64,000 nt of DNA, taken from assembly GCF_003590145.2 (NCBI RefSeq), contig NZ_CP060436.1, forward strand, positions 3,043,001-3,107,000, read 5' to 3'. The notes under the pieces were generated by a model. The model saw only the letters and a list, made by a program, of their open reading frames with translations. It made no database searches and had not been told where the DNA came from. Origin of the DNA: Pseudooceanicola algae. GTDB taxonomy: Bacteria > Pseudomonadota > Alphaproteobacteria > Rhodobacterales > Rhodobacteraceae. Positions 18,773-28,041 of this stretch are shown in pieces; the first letter of the stretch is position 1, and each line of letters opens with the position of its first letter. The translations under genes and the position numbers were made by a program.

Positions 18773-19266
18773 GCCGGGCGGGGCGCGACCTCGATCACGT
18801 CACCGGGGCGCAAATGGCGGATCAGTCTGTGCAGATGATCGCGGCGCAGCGCGATGCAGCCTTCTGTCGGAAACCCCGGGCGACGCCATTGGTGCAGGAA
18901 AATCGCCGATCCGGCCCCCGGTCGGGCGTTCGGCCAGTTCCAGTCCAGCACTATGACCATGTCGTACAGTGGATCGGCACGGCGCAGTCTTTCGTGGCTC
19001 GCGGCGAAGGGCGCGCGACAATGCTGGTTATACGCCCCGTGATCTGGCGCGTCGCACCACAGGTCCGAAGGCCCGATCGGCCGCGCCCATGGAACTGGCC
19101 GGGCCAGACGATCGGGGCGATACCAAAGCTGGGCCACCCGGTGTCGTCCAACCGGCGTCGCCCCGTCCCCTTCGCATTTGTCCGGATGGATCCCGCCGCG
19201 CCCGATACTGCAGGGCAGTGTCACGCATCCGGTACGCAGGCCCATCGGTGTCAGGCGCAGCCTCAT
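18769..19266 (-). CDS. L,D-transpeptidase (YkuD) family protein
   Basis: 165 residues with the YkuD active-site segment HQWRRPGFPTEGCIAL (H125, C137). Enzymes of this family make 3-3 peptidoglycan cross-links or attach proteins to peptidoglycan. No clear signal peptide is visible, as in several short alphaproteobacterial members, so export is uncertain. It starts within the ribA stop (ATGA) and is probably translated from the ribA mRNA. Confidence 0.9.
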   Translation of the reverse strand: MRLRLTPMGLRTGCVTLPCSIGRGGIHPDKCEGDGATPVGRHRVAQLWYRPDRLARPVPWARPIGPSDLWCDAPDHGAYNQHCRAPFAASHERLRRADPLYDMVIVLDWNWPNARPGAGSAIFLHQWRRPGFPTEGCIALRRDHLHRLIRHLRPGDVIEVAPRPA

Positions 19267-20354
19267 AGAAGGTGCCCGGATTTCTTGGCCTTGGTGGCAA
19301 GATAGGCCTTGTTGAAAGGATTTTCACCGACCTTCAGCGGGACCCGTTCGACAACCGCGACGCCTTCTTTTTCCATCATCGCGATCTTTGCCGGGTTGTT
19401 GGTCAGCAGCCGCACCTGACTGAAGCCCAGCCGTTGAAGCAATTCCGCGCCAAGGCGGAAATCGCGTTCGTCATCTTCGAAGCCAAGGCGATGGTTCGCC
19501 TCGACCGTGTCAAAGCCTTGATCTTGCAGGGAATAGGCCCGCATCTTGTTGGCCAGACCGATGCCGCGCCCTTCCTGATTGAGGTAAAGCAGGATGCCCG
19601 CGCCTTCCGATCCCATCTGGGTCAGGGCGCCATGTAGTTGGGGGCCGCAATCGCATTTCAGGCTGCCCAGAACATCGCCGGTGAAACAGGCCGAATGCAA
19701 CCGCGCCAAAACGGGCTTGTCCCGCGCGGGGCGGCCAATCTCGACCGCATAATGTTCCTCACCGCCGTCTGCTGGGCGAAACACATGCAGGCGCCCGGCT
19801 TCGGACACCGCCAGGGGCAGGCGGGCCGAAACCACCGCATTCATCGGGCTGGCAAGGTCCAGTTGCGCCGCGGTATGCACGGCGGGCAGCAGGGTCAGGT
19901 TGTGATCACGGGCAAAACTGGCGGGATCCCCAAGCTCCGCCAGGATGGCGGCGGGCAGGATTCGGGCGGATTTCGCCAGCTTCAAAGCGATGCGATGCAG
20001 GTCGGCCGACCCGTCGCGCAGGGCGGTCAACGGGCCTTTCATCGGGTGGCGCAGATCATCTGCCGGATCGGCCAGCGCGCCGACCCATTCCGGTGTGGCC
20101 CCGGGTGGAACCGGCAGGCGGGCCAGGTCACCGTCATAAGGCCGCGCCTTAAGCGTCTCGGCCCGGCGCGCAGTGATCGCCAGCACCGGTTGGCCCGGCA
20201 AGGCCATGAGATCGCGCAACCGCGCGGGGCGCAGCGTTTCCGCAGCCAGCACCAACGCCCCGTGGCCGCCGCCTTGCAGCACCACTGGCAAGCCCATGCG
20301 CAGATCGGTGCGGGCGCGGGCAATAAGTTCGGCGACCTCGGGAAGAAGGCTCAT
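19263..20354 (-). CDS. ribA: GTP cyclohydrolase II with N-terminal extension
   Basis: First committed enzyme of riboflavin synthesis: GTP to 2,5-diamino-6-ribosylamino-pyrimidinone phosphate. The catalytic domain occupies about residues 170-363, with zinc ligands C223, C234, C236 in ACFTGDVLGSLKCDCG and NQEGRGIGLANKMRAY. The first 165 residues are extra compared with E. coli RibA (196 residues). They look like a decayed DHBP synthase (RibB) domain: a segment LAKSARILPAAILAEL resembles the RibB helix, but the acidic DDEDREN metal site is absent. It probably makes only the GTP cyclohydrolase reaction. Confidence 0.93.
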   Translation of the reverse strand: MSLLPEVAELIARARTDLRMGLPVVLQGGGHGALVLAAETLRPARLRDLMALPGQPVLAITARRAETLKARPYDGDLARLPVPPGATPEWVGALADPADDLRHPMKGPLTALRDGSADLHRIALKLAKSARILPAAILAELGDPASFARDHNLTLLPAVHTAAQLDLASPMNAVVSARLPLAVSEAGRLHVFRPADGGEEHYAVEIGRPARDKPVLARLHSACFTGDVLGSLKCDCGPQLHGALTQMGSEGAGILLYLNQEGRGIGLANKMRAYSLQDQGFDTVEANHRLGFEDDERDFRLGAELLQRLGFSQVRLLTNNPAKIAMMEKEGVAVVERVPLKVGENPFNKAYLATKAKKSGHLL

Positions 20355-20561
20355 GCGGTAATTCCGTTTCGGACCGGGATCGACCCGGTTCCGGGCAGGG
20401 CCGGACGGGTGCGGGTTTCAGGCGCCTACCAATAGCCGGATGGTGGGGGATTTGAAACAATTCCCGTTTCTCCAACACGAGAGCGTGAGAGCCTGTAGCA
20501 AAACTTGTCGTGGCGGCAAGGCAGGCGCATGTGCGCTTGACGGGCATAGGAGACCGGAAAT

Positions 20562-21248
20562 ATGGCGCAATTGAAAAAGATCCTGCTTGTCGATGATGAT
20601 GACGACCTGCGCGAGGCGCTGAGCGAGCAGCTTGTCATGACCGAGGATTTCGATGTCTTCGAGGCCGGCAGTGGCAGCGATGCGATGCAGAAGGTGAAGG
20701 AGGGGCTGTTCGATCTGTTGATTCTGGACGTCGGTCTGCCAGATACCGACGGGCGCGAACTATGCCGGTTGATGCGCAAACAGGGGGTGAAAAGCCCGGT
20801 ATTGATGCTGACGGGGCACGATACCGATGCGGATACGATCCTTGGGCTGGATTCTGGGGCGAATGACTACGTCACCAAGCCATTCAAGTTTCCGGTCCTG
20901 CTCGCTCGGATCCGGGCGCAATTGCGTCAGCATGAGCAAAGCGAGGACGCGGTGTTCCAGCTTGGCCCCTACAGCTTTCGCCCTGCAATGAAGCTGCTGG
21001 TCACGGAGGATGAGCGCAAGATCCGCCTGACCGAGAAAGAGACAAATATCCTGAAGTACCTTTACCGATCCGCCGATGGCGTGGTGGCCCGGGATGTCCT
21101 GCTGCACGAGGTATGGGGGTATAATGCGGGGGTCACGACCCATACGCTGGAAACCCATATCTATCGCCTGCGTCAGAAGATCGAGCCTGATCCATCCAAC
21201 GCCCGCCTGCTTGTGACCGAGTCCGGAGGGTACCGTCTGGTCGCCTAG
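20562..21248 (+). CDS. OmpR/PhoB-family response regulator
   Basis: 228 residues. The receiver domain has acidic pocket DDDDD (11-15), phosphoacceptor D56 (LILDVGLPD) and K106 (VTKPFKF). The C-terminal winged helix ends in THTLETHIYRLRQKI and TESGGYRLVA. No histidine kinase is nearby, so its partner is encoded elsewhere. The start MAQLKKILLVDDDDDLRE resembles the CenR-type regulators of Rhodobacter and Caulobacter that control envelope growth, but I cannot confirm that. Divergent from ribA. Confidence 0.93.
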   Translation: MAQLKKILLVDDDDDLREALSEQLVMTEDFDVFEAGSGSDAMQKVKEGLFDLLILDVGLPDTDGRELCRLMRKQGVKSPVLMLTGHDTDADTILGLDSGANDYVTKPFKFPVLLARIRAQLRQHEQSEDAVFQLGPYSFRPAMKLLVTEDERKIRLTEKETNILKYLYRSADGVVARDVLLHEVWGYNAGVTTHTLETHIYRLRQKIEPDPSNARLLVTESGGYRLVA

Positions 21249-21646
21249 CGTATTCCCTGCTTTCCGTGGTCGTCGGAAAAATGTATGTTGATAGCATGTT
21301 CCTTGGAACAAAACCGAACATATCCGGGTTAGATATGTACCTCCCTGTTGGACTGCCCGGGCTTATGGCCCGGGCTTTTTTCTTTTCCTACAGTTGGTTA
21401 AGGTGAATTCCCGTAAAATTAAAACAGACTCTCCCATCTTCGGCAGGATTTGCGTCTCTTCGAGGTGACGCGAATCGGCGTCGGTTTTTTCAACTGGCGC
21501 CTCTCTTAGGCTCATAAGATCTGCGGTTTATCAGCGGATCTCTGCCGTTCGCCCGTGCCCTGAGCTGCTTATGGGGGCTGAACGTCAGGACCTCCGGCAG
21601 CCCCTCGCCTTGGCAAGGCCCTGGACCGGCAAGGGATGAAACAAGG
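21249..21646. other. 398-base AT-richer intergenic region
   Basis: No convincing protein gene. It holds the terminator at 21355-21385, preceded by about 100 bases that could be the 3' untranslated region of the regulator or a small RNA. Further along is a 7-bp inverted repeat GGGGCTG / CAGCCCC (about 21573-21605), and GCCTTGG-CAAGGC close to the chemoreceptor stop. A 41-codon open frame (21281-21406) crosses the terminator and has no ribosome-binding site. Confidence 0.5.
21355..21385 (+). terminator. Rho-independent terminator after the response regulator
   Basis: 8-bp stem GCCCGGGC / GCCCGGGC (21355-21362 with 21368-21375), loop TTATG, followed by TTTTTTCTTTT. It lies 107 bases after the regulator stop, far enough to leave room for a processed 3' RNA. 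Confidence 0.92.
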
Positions 21647-23305
21647 TCAGAATTCATTCCAATCGTCCTGACCGCCGGCGGGCGGACCGTTCACTACTTG
21701 CTTGGCCGAAGCAGCGGGCATCGGCGCGGCCGGTGATCGGCGTGCGCCGGGAGCCTGGTCAGTATCTGCGCCTGTCTGGAACCGGGTCATCAACGCGCTC
21801 AATTCCTCCGCCTCGCGGTTGAGGGCGGTAGAGGCCGCATTGGTCTCTTCGAACATGGCGGCATTCTGCTGGGTTACCTGGTCGAGTTCCTTCATCGTAT
21901 CGTCGATAAAGGCCAGAGAGCTGGATTGTTCATTCGCCGAAGAGGCAATCTGCGACACCAGTTCCGCCACGTTGCGCACCACTTCCGAGATCCGTTTCAA
22001 CGAAACTCCGGTTTCATTCACCAGCGCCACGCCGTTCTTCACCTGTTCGTTGGAGGTGGAGATCAACGAGCTGATCTCACGCGCCGAGGTGGACGAGCGC
22101 GCAGCCAAAGCCCGAACTTCTGTCGCGACCACGGCAAAGCCGCGGCCCGCCTCACCTGCGCGGGCGGCTTCGACACCAGCATTAAGCGCCAGAAGGTTCG
22201 TCTGGAAGGCGATATCCTCGATCACCTGGCTGATATTCGAGATCTCGGAGGATGAGGTTTCGATCTCGGCCATGGCCGAAACGGTGCGTTGCACAACCTC
22301 GTCCGAGGTCTGTGACTGGGCGCGGGCGCCGTCGGCGGCGGAACTGGCGCTGCGCGCGGCCTCGGCGGTGGCGCGCACGTTGTTGTTGATCTCCTGAATT
22401 GCATTGGAGGTTTCCTGCAGCGAAGCGGCCTGCCGTTCGGTCCGCTGCGCGAGGTTGTTGGAGGCATTGGCGATGGCGTCTGCATCCTGCGACACGGCCT
22501 GGGCGTTGCGGATCACGTTCTGGACGGTTTCGCGCAGTTCAGCGACCGCGTGGTTGAAATCCTGCCGCAGACTGTCGTGGTTTTCATCGAAGGGCGTGTT
22601 GATCGTGGCGCCCAGATCCCGACTGGCGAGCCGGTTCAATGCCTCCCCCAGCCCGTCAACGACGATCTGCTGGGCTTCGGCGGCGCGGATGCTGATTTCC
22701 TGTTCACGCTGCATGGCGCGGCGCGAGGCAAGGTCAGACTCGGCCACCCGCTCGTCCAATGCGACACGGTTTCGGATCGAGACGAAGAGCACGATGGCCT
22801 CCATTACCACGATGACACCATGCAGGGCCGTGCGTTCGATATTCTGCGCCAGCGAGCTTGAGGGGTAGATCAAGGTCGGCAAGGCGATGGCCAGGGTCAG
22901 GTGATGCACGGCGATCAGCGCGGCGCAGCCAATGACGACCCGCGCGTCCGACATGGCCATCGTGACCGCCAGAAGCGCAAAGAACAGCATATGGCTGTCG
23001 ACCTGCCAGGGGTGCCCGGCCAATGCAGCCGAAAACCCCATGGCTTGCCCGATCAGCGCCATCCCGACGATCATTCGCCCGCCCGGTCCCCCGCTGCTGC
23101 TGCCGAAAAAGGCCAGCCCGGCGACAGCCAGCGCGAAAACCAGGACCGGCAGCACCGGGTTGCCAGCCAGCAGCGCGGCGGCGGGCGGCAGGATTGCGAG
23201 CCCCATGGCTGCCTGCCCGACAAGCCGCATCGCTTGTTTCCGCGAGGCTTCGAACCCGTTCTCGTCTTTCAAATCCTGATCGGCGGTCATGTCAGTCACG
23301 TTCAT
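21647..23305 (-). CDS. Methyl-accepting chemotaxis protein with polytopic histidine-rich sensor
   Basis: 552 residues. Residues 25-180 contain about six membrane helices and little periplasmic sequence, so sensing is likely inside the membrane. Histidines H98, H105, H134, H135 and H162 lie in or at the helices, as in a related group of alphaproteobacterial receptors. A linker leads to the cytoplasmic signalling domain, with the hairpin tip [23 protein letters not shown] and glutamine/glutamate methylation-type helices. The tail ends DWNEF, fitting the xWxxF pentapeptide that tethers CheR. No che genes are nearby. The ATG at 23305 overlaps the stop of the small upstream gene (ATGA). Confidence 0.92.
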   Translation of the reverse strand: MNVTDMTADQDLKDENGFEASRKQAMRLVGQAAMGLAILPPAAALLAGNPVLPVLVFALAVAGLAFFGSSSGGPGGRMIVGMALIGQAMGFSAALAGHPWQVDSHMLFFALLAVTMAMSDARVVIGCAALIAVHHLTLAIALPTLIYPSSSLAQNIERTALHGVIVVMEAIVLFVSIRNRVALDERVAESDLASRRAMQREQEISIRAAEAQQIVVDGLGEALNRLASRDLGATINTPFDENHDSLRQDFNHAVAELRETVQNVIRNAQAVSQDADAIANASNNLAQRTERQAASLQETSNAIQEINNNVRATAEAARSASSAADGARAQSQTSDEVVQRTVSAMAEIETSSSEISNISQVIEDIAFQTNLLALNAGVEAARAGEAGRGFAVVATEVRALAARSSTSAREISSLISTSNEQVKNGVALVNETGVSLKRISEVVRNVAELVSQIASSANEQSSSLAFIDDTMKELDQVTQQNAAMFEETNAASTALNREAEELSALMTRFQTGADTDQAPGARRSPAAPMPAASAKQVVNGPPAGGQDDWNEF

Positions 23306-23613
23306 CCGGTCACTCCGCAAAATTTCGCGACGGCGGTGCCGTCGACAACTAGAAAGGCCCCTGCTTCGCGTAAGCGATCCCCGAAATCGGGGTTGCCCGC
23401 CTGGGCGAGCGTCGCCATCGGCGCCCATGTTGGCCCGACCCCGTGGCCCCCGGCCGCGGCAATCGCCGCCTCTCGGTCTGCCCACGGCCCCGAAAGTACC
23501 AGAACCAGCCCGTGACTGGCCCTTGGCAAAGAGGCGAGTCCCAGAACCGGCCCGGACAGGCAGAGCCCCAGGAAGGTCATCGCGACGATGATATTCTGTG
23601 TGACGATCCGCAC
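23302..23613 (-). CDS. Small exported hypothetical protein coupled to the chemoreceptor
   Basis: 103 residues with an N-terminal signal sequence or anchor ([20 protein letters not shown]). The rest ([16 protein letters not shown], then [22 protein letters not shown]) matches no family I know. The pattern suggests a small alpha/beta domain with one cysteine. Its stop overlaps the chemoreceptor start by 4 bases, so the two are very likely co-translated and the protein may modulate or bind the receptor; that is inference from arrangement only. Confidence 0.72.
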   Translation of the reverse strand: MRIVTQNIIVAMTFLGLCLSGPVLGLASLPRASHGLVLVLSGPWADREAAIAAAGGHGVGPTWAPMATLAQAGNPDFGDRLREAGAFLVVDGTAVAKFCGVTG

Positions 23614-23774
23614 TGGCGCCCCCTTCAGCCTCCGCGATAGCGCGAATCCCTTGCCGCCGCGTTAAAGCTAGAATGCATTGGATCTGCCTGTGGGGACGCT
23701 CGCGGTGCCGGGTCGGGCTTTTCCTGCCGCGTCCCGGATGCTACCGAAGACCTGCCCAACATCCGGAGCTTGCC

Positions 23775-24563
23775 ATGCCCTTTACCCTTGCCACTTGGAA
23801 CATCAATTCGGTCCGCCTGCGCGAAGGACTGGTCTGCAAGTTGCTGGAACAGGACGCGCCGGATGTGCTCTGCCTGCAGGAATGCAAGAGCCCGGTCGAC
23901 AAGATTCCGGTCGAGGCCTTCCATGCCGCTGGCTATACCCACATGGTGGCACGCGGTCAGAAGGGCTACAACGGCGTCGCCATCCTGTCGAAGCTGCCGC
24001 TGGAAGATGTCGGGGACAAGGATTTCGCCGCGCTTGGCCATGCCCGCCATGTTGCTGCCCGCCTGCCCAACGGCGTCACGATCCACAATTTCTACGTCCC
24101 TGCGGGGGGCGACAAGCCCGACCGCGAAGTGAACGTGAAATTCGGTCAGAAGCTCGACTACCTGACCGGGATGCGGGACTGGTTCCATGCCGAGCCGCCG
24201 AAGAAGGCGATCCTGGTCGGGGATCTCAACATCGCGCCACGCGAAGATGACGTCTGGGACCACAAGAAGCTGCTCAGGGTCGTGTCGCACACGCCGATCG
24301 AGGTCGCCCATCTGGCCGAGACCCAGGGCGCCGGGAACTGGGTGGACATCACCCGGCAGGACATCCCCGAAGGGAACCTCTATTCCTGGTGGTCCTATCG
24401 CAGCCCGGATTGGGATGCCGCGGACAAGGGGCGCCGCCTCGATCATGTATGGGCCACGCCGGATATCTCGAATGCGGCGCATTCCAGCCGGGTTTCACGC
24501 GCGGTGCGCGGTTGGGAACAGCCCTCGGACCACGCCCCGGTGTTTGCAACCTTCGACCTGTGA
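23775..24563 (+). CDS. xthA: Exodeoxyribonuclease III
   Basis: 262 residues, AP endonuclease/3'-5' exonuclease of base-excision repair. Family motifs are in order: TWNINSVR, CLQECK (metal Glu), GDLNIAP, and SDHAPV with the catalytic His at the end. The ATG at 23775 gives the canonical N-terminus MPFTLATWNINSVR; longer readings only add non-conserved residues. It ends 4 bases from the convergent transporter gene. Confidence 0.96.
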   Translation: MPFTLATWNINSVRLREGLVCKLLEQDAPDVLCLQECKSPVDKIPVEAFHAAGYTHMVARGQKGYNGVAILSKLPLEDVGDKDFAALGHARHVAARLPNGVTIHNFYVPAGGDKPDREVNVKFGQKLDYLTGMRDWFHAEPPKKAILVGDLNIAPREDDVWDHKKLLRVVSHTPIEVAHLAETQGAGNWVDITRQDIPEGNLYSWWSYRSPDWDAADKGRRLDHVWATPDISNAAHSSRVSRAVRGWEQPSDHAPVFATFDL

Positions 24564-24567
24564 CCTG

Positions 24568-26004
24568 CTAGGCGATAGCCAGCACCAGCAGCGACAGGGC
24601 CAGACCGACAGCAAGGGCAAAGACCCCGTTCCAGCGGAAACAGACCGCTGACGGGGTGACCCCGCCAAGCCGCGCGATCAGCATGACCGAGGCGGTGAAG
24701 GGCGATGTCACGGCGGCGATCGACCAACCGGCCGTCAGGGCGATTACCATGGCTGCGGGCGCGATGCCCAGGGTGGCCGGATCCGGCAGTAACGGGCCGA
24801 ACAGCGACACGAACAGGATCGGGTTCATGCCGAACTGCCCGCCCAGCGGGATGATCCAGATCGGCACCAGCAGCAGGATCCAGACAGGCAGGCTGCCAAG
24901 GTCGATGCCGCTGGCGCTCAGCGCCGGTGCAAGCATCGCCCCTGCCGCACTGCCCAGGAAACCGGCCATGGCCAGCAGGATGATCTCGCCGCCGAATCCG
25001 GGCAGTTCCTGAAACAGGAACGCCCCGCCGTGCTGGCGCAATTGCCGCCCCCCGGTCCGCCTCGGCGCCTCGGCCACCAGCCAGAGCGCGGCGACGACCG
25101 GCACCACGGCCAGCACCGACAGGGCTGCTGAAACGCCGCTGACCAGATGGATCGCATAGACCGGCACCGCGACCAGCAGCATCATCCACAACACGGGCAA
25201 TAGGGCGGCGGGGCTGTCCCGGCGCTGATAGGCCGGCACGCGTGACGGGTCGACCTTCGGCTTGAAGAACCGGTCCAGCGCCCAGCCGATCCCGGTCTGT
25301 ATGGCAGCCGAGGCCATCGCAACCGGCAGAACCGCCGCCCAGCTAGCCCCTGCGATCACGCTGGTCGAGATCACCATGGCGAAGCTCAGCGGCGACCAGA
25401 CCAGACTGGCCGCGAACCCTCGGTGCACGGCCAGCAACATCCGTCGCGTGCGGATCTCGCGGATCAGCGGATCCGACTCTTTCACCGCGGATGTCTGCGC
25501 CATCCCGCCAAGCAGCGAAATGGACCCGTAATTCAGCACCAGCGCAAAGACCTGCGCCCCCAGCACCAGCGCAGAGTAGCGCCGCCCCGGCGGCTGTTGT
25601 GCCAGATAAATAGCCGCCCGCGTGATCGGGGCCGAAATCTCGGCCGTGTGGCGCAGCGTTGCCAGGGCGCAGAAAAACGCGGTGATAAAGCTCGCCTGGC
25701 TCAGCGCCGTCCCGATCACCGCCCCTGCATCCTCGGCCAGGGCAACCACATAGACCGCCAGCGCCAAGCCAATCAATACGAAAACCCGCCGCCCCCAGCG
25801 GGCCCGCAACGACAGCAGGGCCACGGCCAGCACCGTACCACCCTTTGCCACCGCATCGGACCAATCCCAGCCGGTGAAGCTGCGCAGCACCACGCTCAGG
25901 ACCACGGCGGCAAGGATCAGCCCGATCACCCGGTCCATCCGCAAGGACCCCGGTCCCGGCACCCTCGCCCCTTCCGGCGCTTCCCCTGCGGTGATATTCG
26001 TCAT
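24568..26004 (-). CDS. Polytopic membrane protein, probable transporter of unknown class
   Basis: 478 residues with about 12 hydrophobic helices. There are two roughly similar halves. The segment PIWIIPLGGQFGMNPILFVSLFGPLLPDP in the second half, with a broken helix and conserved Asn/Gly, recalls re-entrant hairpins of the ion-transporter superfamily (ArsB, NhaD, dicarboxylate carriers), but I do not recognise the family. The central loop (PKVDPSRVPAYQRRDSPAA) is probably cytoplasmic. Downstream on the upstream side lies repeat copy B and then the divergent thioredoxin gene. No substrate clue in the neighbours. Confidence 0.8.
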   Translation of the reverse strand: MTNITAGEAPEGARVPGPGSLRMDRVIGLILAAVVLSVVLRSFTGWDWSDAVAKGGTVLAVALLSLRARWGRRVFVLIGLALAVYVVALAEDAGAVIGTALSQASFITAFFCALATLRHTAEISAPITRAAIYLAQQPPGRRYSALVLGAQVFALVLNYGSISLLGGMAQTSAVKESDPLIREIRTRRMLLAVHRGFAASLVWSPLSFAMVISTSVIAGASWAAVLPVAMASAAIQTGIGWALDRFFKPKVDPSRVPAYQRRDSPAALLPVLWMMLLVAVPVYAIHLVSGVSAALSVLAVVPVVAALWLVAEAPRRTGGRQLRQHGGAFLFQELPGFGGEIILLAMAGFLGSAAGAMLAPALSASGIDLGSLPVWILLLVPIWIIPLGGQFGMNPILFVSLFGPLLPDPATLGIAPAAMVIALTAGWSIAAVTSPFTASVMLIARLGGVTPSAVCFRWNGVFALAVGLALSLLVLAIA

Positions 26005-26101
26005 CTCTGGTCTTCCCGGCTTTCGCCGAAACTAAGCCCGTCCCAACCAGGAAAGGCAAGCCACGCCTGCCGCGCTTGCCCCTATGCAAAAATGCACCCA
26101 C

Positions 26102-26161
26102 CCGGTTTCCCTGTTGTAAATATCCCGGGGAGTCTCCGGCACGGAGACGGGGCAGCGCCCC
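26102..26161 (-). repeat. Dispersed intergenic two-hairpin repeat, copy B
   Basis: Minus-strand copy: GGGGCGCTGCCCC hairpin, then GTCTCCG-TGC-CGGAGAC hairpin, then the tail CCCCGGGATATTTACAACA. It is nearly identical to copy C. Unlike the other copies it lies between two divergent genes, so a simple terminator role does not fit here. Confidence 0.8.
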
Positions 26162-26257
26162 GGCCACATCCGCAAGGAACGCCCGGCGGAACCGCTTGGA
26201 AAACCGCCCCCGAAGGTCCATATAGTTTCCGACCCAGCCAATAAGGGAGCTCTCGCC

Positions 26258-27172
26258 ATGATCGAGCTTGGAACCGGACCCGCCACTGCCCCCGCCGGGG
26301 GATACGTGAAAGACGTCACCGAGGCGGATTTCATGCAGGAGGTCGTCGAGGCCTCTCAGAAAACCCCTGTCATCGTCGATTTCTGGGCGCCCTGGTGCGG
26401 CCCCTGCAAACAGCTCGGCCCGGCGCTTGAAGAGGCCGTGAATGCCCAGGGCGGCAAGGTCCTGATGGCCAAGGTCAACGTGGACGAGAACCAGATGATC
26501 GCCGGCCAGATGCGGGTGCAATCCATCCCGACGGTCTATGCCTTCTTCCAGGGCCAGCCCGTGGACGGTTTCCAGGGCGCCCTGCCGGGGTCCGAGGTCA
26601 AGGCCTTCGTCGAAAAACTCGCCGCCATGGTCGAAGACGATGACGGCGGCCTCGCGGATGCCGTCACCGCAGCCGAAGAAATGCTGGCCGAAGGCGCCGC
26701 CTCCGATGCGGCCCAGACCTTCGCGGCGATCCTGCAGGAAGATCCGAACAACGCCCCGGCCTATGGCGGGCTGGTCCGCGCCCATCTGGCGCTGGACGAA
26801 CTGGATCAGGCCGAGGCCATCCTCAACGGCGCCCCGGCCGAAATCTCCTCGGCACCGGAGCTCGAAGCCGCCCATGCCCAGCTCGAACTCGCCCGCCAGG
26901 CTGCCGATGCCGGCCCCGTGGCCGAGTTGCGCGCTGCGGTGGAGGCCGACCCTGCCGACCTTCAGGCTCGTTTCGACCTGGCGCTTGCGCTGCACGCCAC
27001 AGGCGAGGTCCAGGAAGCGGTGGATGCCCTGCTCGAGATCTTCCGGCGCGACCGGGAATGGAACGAAGGCGCGGCCAAGCAGCAACTCTTCACCATCTTC
27101 GACGCGCTCAAGCCGCAGGACCCCGTCGCGCTCAACGGACGGCGCAAGCTCTCCTCGATGATTTTCGCCTGA
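26258..27172 (+). CDS. Thioredoxin-TPR protein, CnoX (YbbN)-like
   Basis: 304 residues. An N-terminal thioredoxin domain (about 1-120) carries the active site WCGPC at 46-50, and the remainder is helical, TPR-like (AAQTFAAILQEDPNNAPAYGGL, LAEAE repeats). CnoX proteins are holdases that hand substrates to GroEL or DnaK under oxidative stress; the E. coli protein has SxxC instead of CxxC, whereas here both cysteines are present, so this one may be redox active. Followed by the Lon-domain and Trm112 genes. Confidence 0.92.
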   Translation: MIELGTGPATAPAGGYVKDVTEADFMQEVVEASQKTPVIVDFWAPWCGPCKQLGPALEEAVNAQGGKVLMAKVNVDENQMIAGQMRVQSIPTVYAFFQGQPVDGFQGALPGSEVKAFVEKLAAMVEDDDGGLADAVTAAEEMLAEGAASDAAQTFAAILQEDPNNAPAYGGLVRAHLALDELDQAEAILNGAPAEISSAPELEAAHAQLELARQAADAGPVAELRAAVEADPADLQARFDLALALHATGEVQEAVDALLEIFRRDREWNEGAAKQQLFTIFDALKPQDPVALNGRRKLSSMIFA

Positions 27173-27211
27173 AGGGGTTTCCGCAGGGCCGATGCGGGTT
27201 AGATTTCCACC

Positions 27212-27856
27212 ATGATGAAACCCGCCGACCTGCCCGACATCCTTCCGGTGTTTCCCCTGCCCGGGGCGCTCATGCTGCCCCGCGCACGCCTGCCGTTGCA
27301 CCTTTTCGAGCCGCGCTATCTGGCGATGTTCGAAGACTGCCTGAAATGCAAGGACCGGCTGATCGGCATGGTCCAGCCCTGCGGAACCCCCGAAGGTGCC
27401 GAAGACAGGCTGCACAGCATCGGATGCGCCGGGCGGCTGACCCAGTTCTCAGAAATGGAAGACGGCCGCTACATGATCACTCTCAGCGGAATGTCACGCT
27501 TCCGACTGTGCAAGGAGGTGACGGGGTTCACCGCCTATCGCCGCTTCGAAGTGGACTGGTCCGGCTTCGACCGCGATCTCGGCGCGGCGGAAACCGATCC
27601 GGATTTCGCCCGCAAGTCCTTTCTGTCCCTGCTCGACCGCTACTTCCTCGACCAGGGCCTCTCGACCGATTGGGATTCCCTCAAGGACGCCGATGACGAA
27701 TTGCTCATCAACTCCCTGTCGATGCTGCTCAACTTCGACCCCGAGGAAAAACAGGCGCTCCTCGAAGCGCCCTCTCTCACAACCCGTCGCGAAACCCTCG
27801 TGACGCTGATGGAATACGCCCTGCGGGGCGGCAACGGCCAGGACATGCTGCAATGA
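27212..27856 (+). CDS. LON peptidase substrate-binding-domain protein
   Basis: 214 residues made only of the Lon N-terminal (LAN/PUA-like) domain: [33 protein letters not shown]. There is no AAA or protease domain. Family members are thought to bind substrates or act with proteases but are unproven. The stop overlaps the start of the Trm112 gene by 4 bases, and the gene follows cnoX by about 40 bases; the three are probably one operon for protein quality control. Confidence 0.93.
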   Translation: MMKPADLPDILPVFPLPGALMLPRARLPLHLFEPRYLAMFEDCLKCKDRLIGMVQPCGTPEGAEDRLHSIGCAGRLTQFSEMEDGRYMITLSGMSRFRLCKEVTGFTAYRRFEVDWSGFDRDLGAAETDPDFARKSFLSLLDRYFLDQGLSTDWDSLKDADDELLINSLSMLLNFDPEEKQALLEAPSLTTRRETLVTLMEYALRGGNGQDMLQ

Positions 27857-28032
27857 CCGACACCCCCCTCTTCGACCGCCGCATGATCGAGGCGCTGGTC
27901 TGCCCGCAAAGCCATACCACCCTCAGCTACGACGCCGAGGCACAGGAACTCATCTCCAGGGCCGCCAATCTCGCCTTCCCGATCCGCAACGGTATCCCGA
28001 TCCTGCTGATCGACGAGGCCCGCAGCCTCTAG
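27853..28032 (+). CDS. Trm112-family protein (YcaR-like)
   Basis: 59 residues translated from 27853, starting [19 protein letters not shown] and ending [11 protein letters not shown]. The typical Trm112/UPF0434 pattern is LVCPxxxxxL plus [12 protein letters not shown] near the C-terminus. Only one Cys of the usual zinc pairs is present. Members activate or stabilise methyltransferases in some organisms. The ATGA overlap with the preceding gene supports translation. Confidence 0.9.
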   Translation: MTDTPLFDRRMIEALVCPQSHTTLSYDAEAQELISRAANLAFPIRNGIPILLIDEARSL

Positions 28033-28041
28033 GCGCCCTAT

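Noticed and set aside
21281-21406. 41-codon open frame MYVDSMFLGTKPNISGLDMY and onward
   Set aside because: It reads through the rho-independent terminator and has only a weak GGA upstream. A small RNA or 3' UTR is more plausible.
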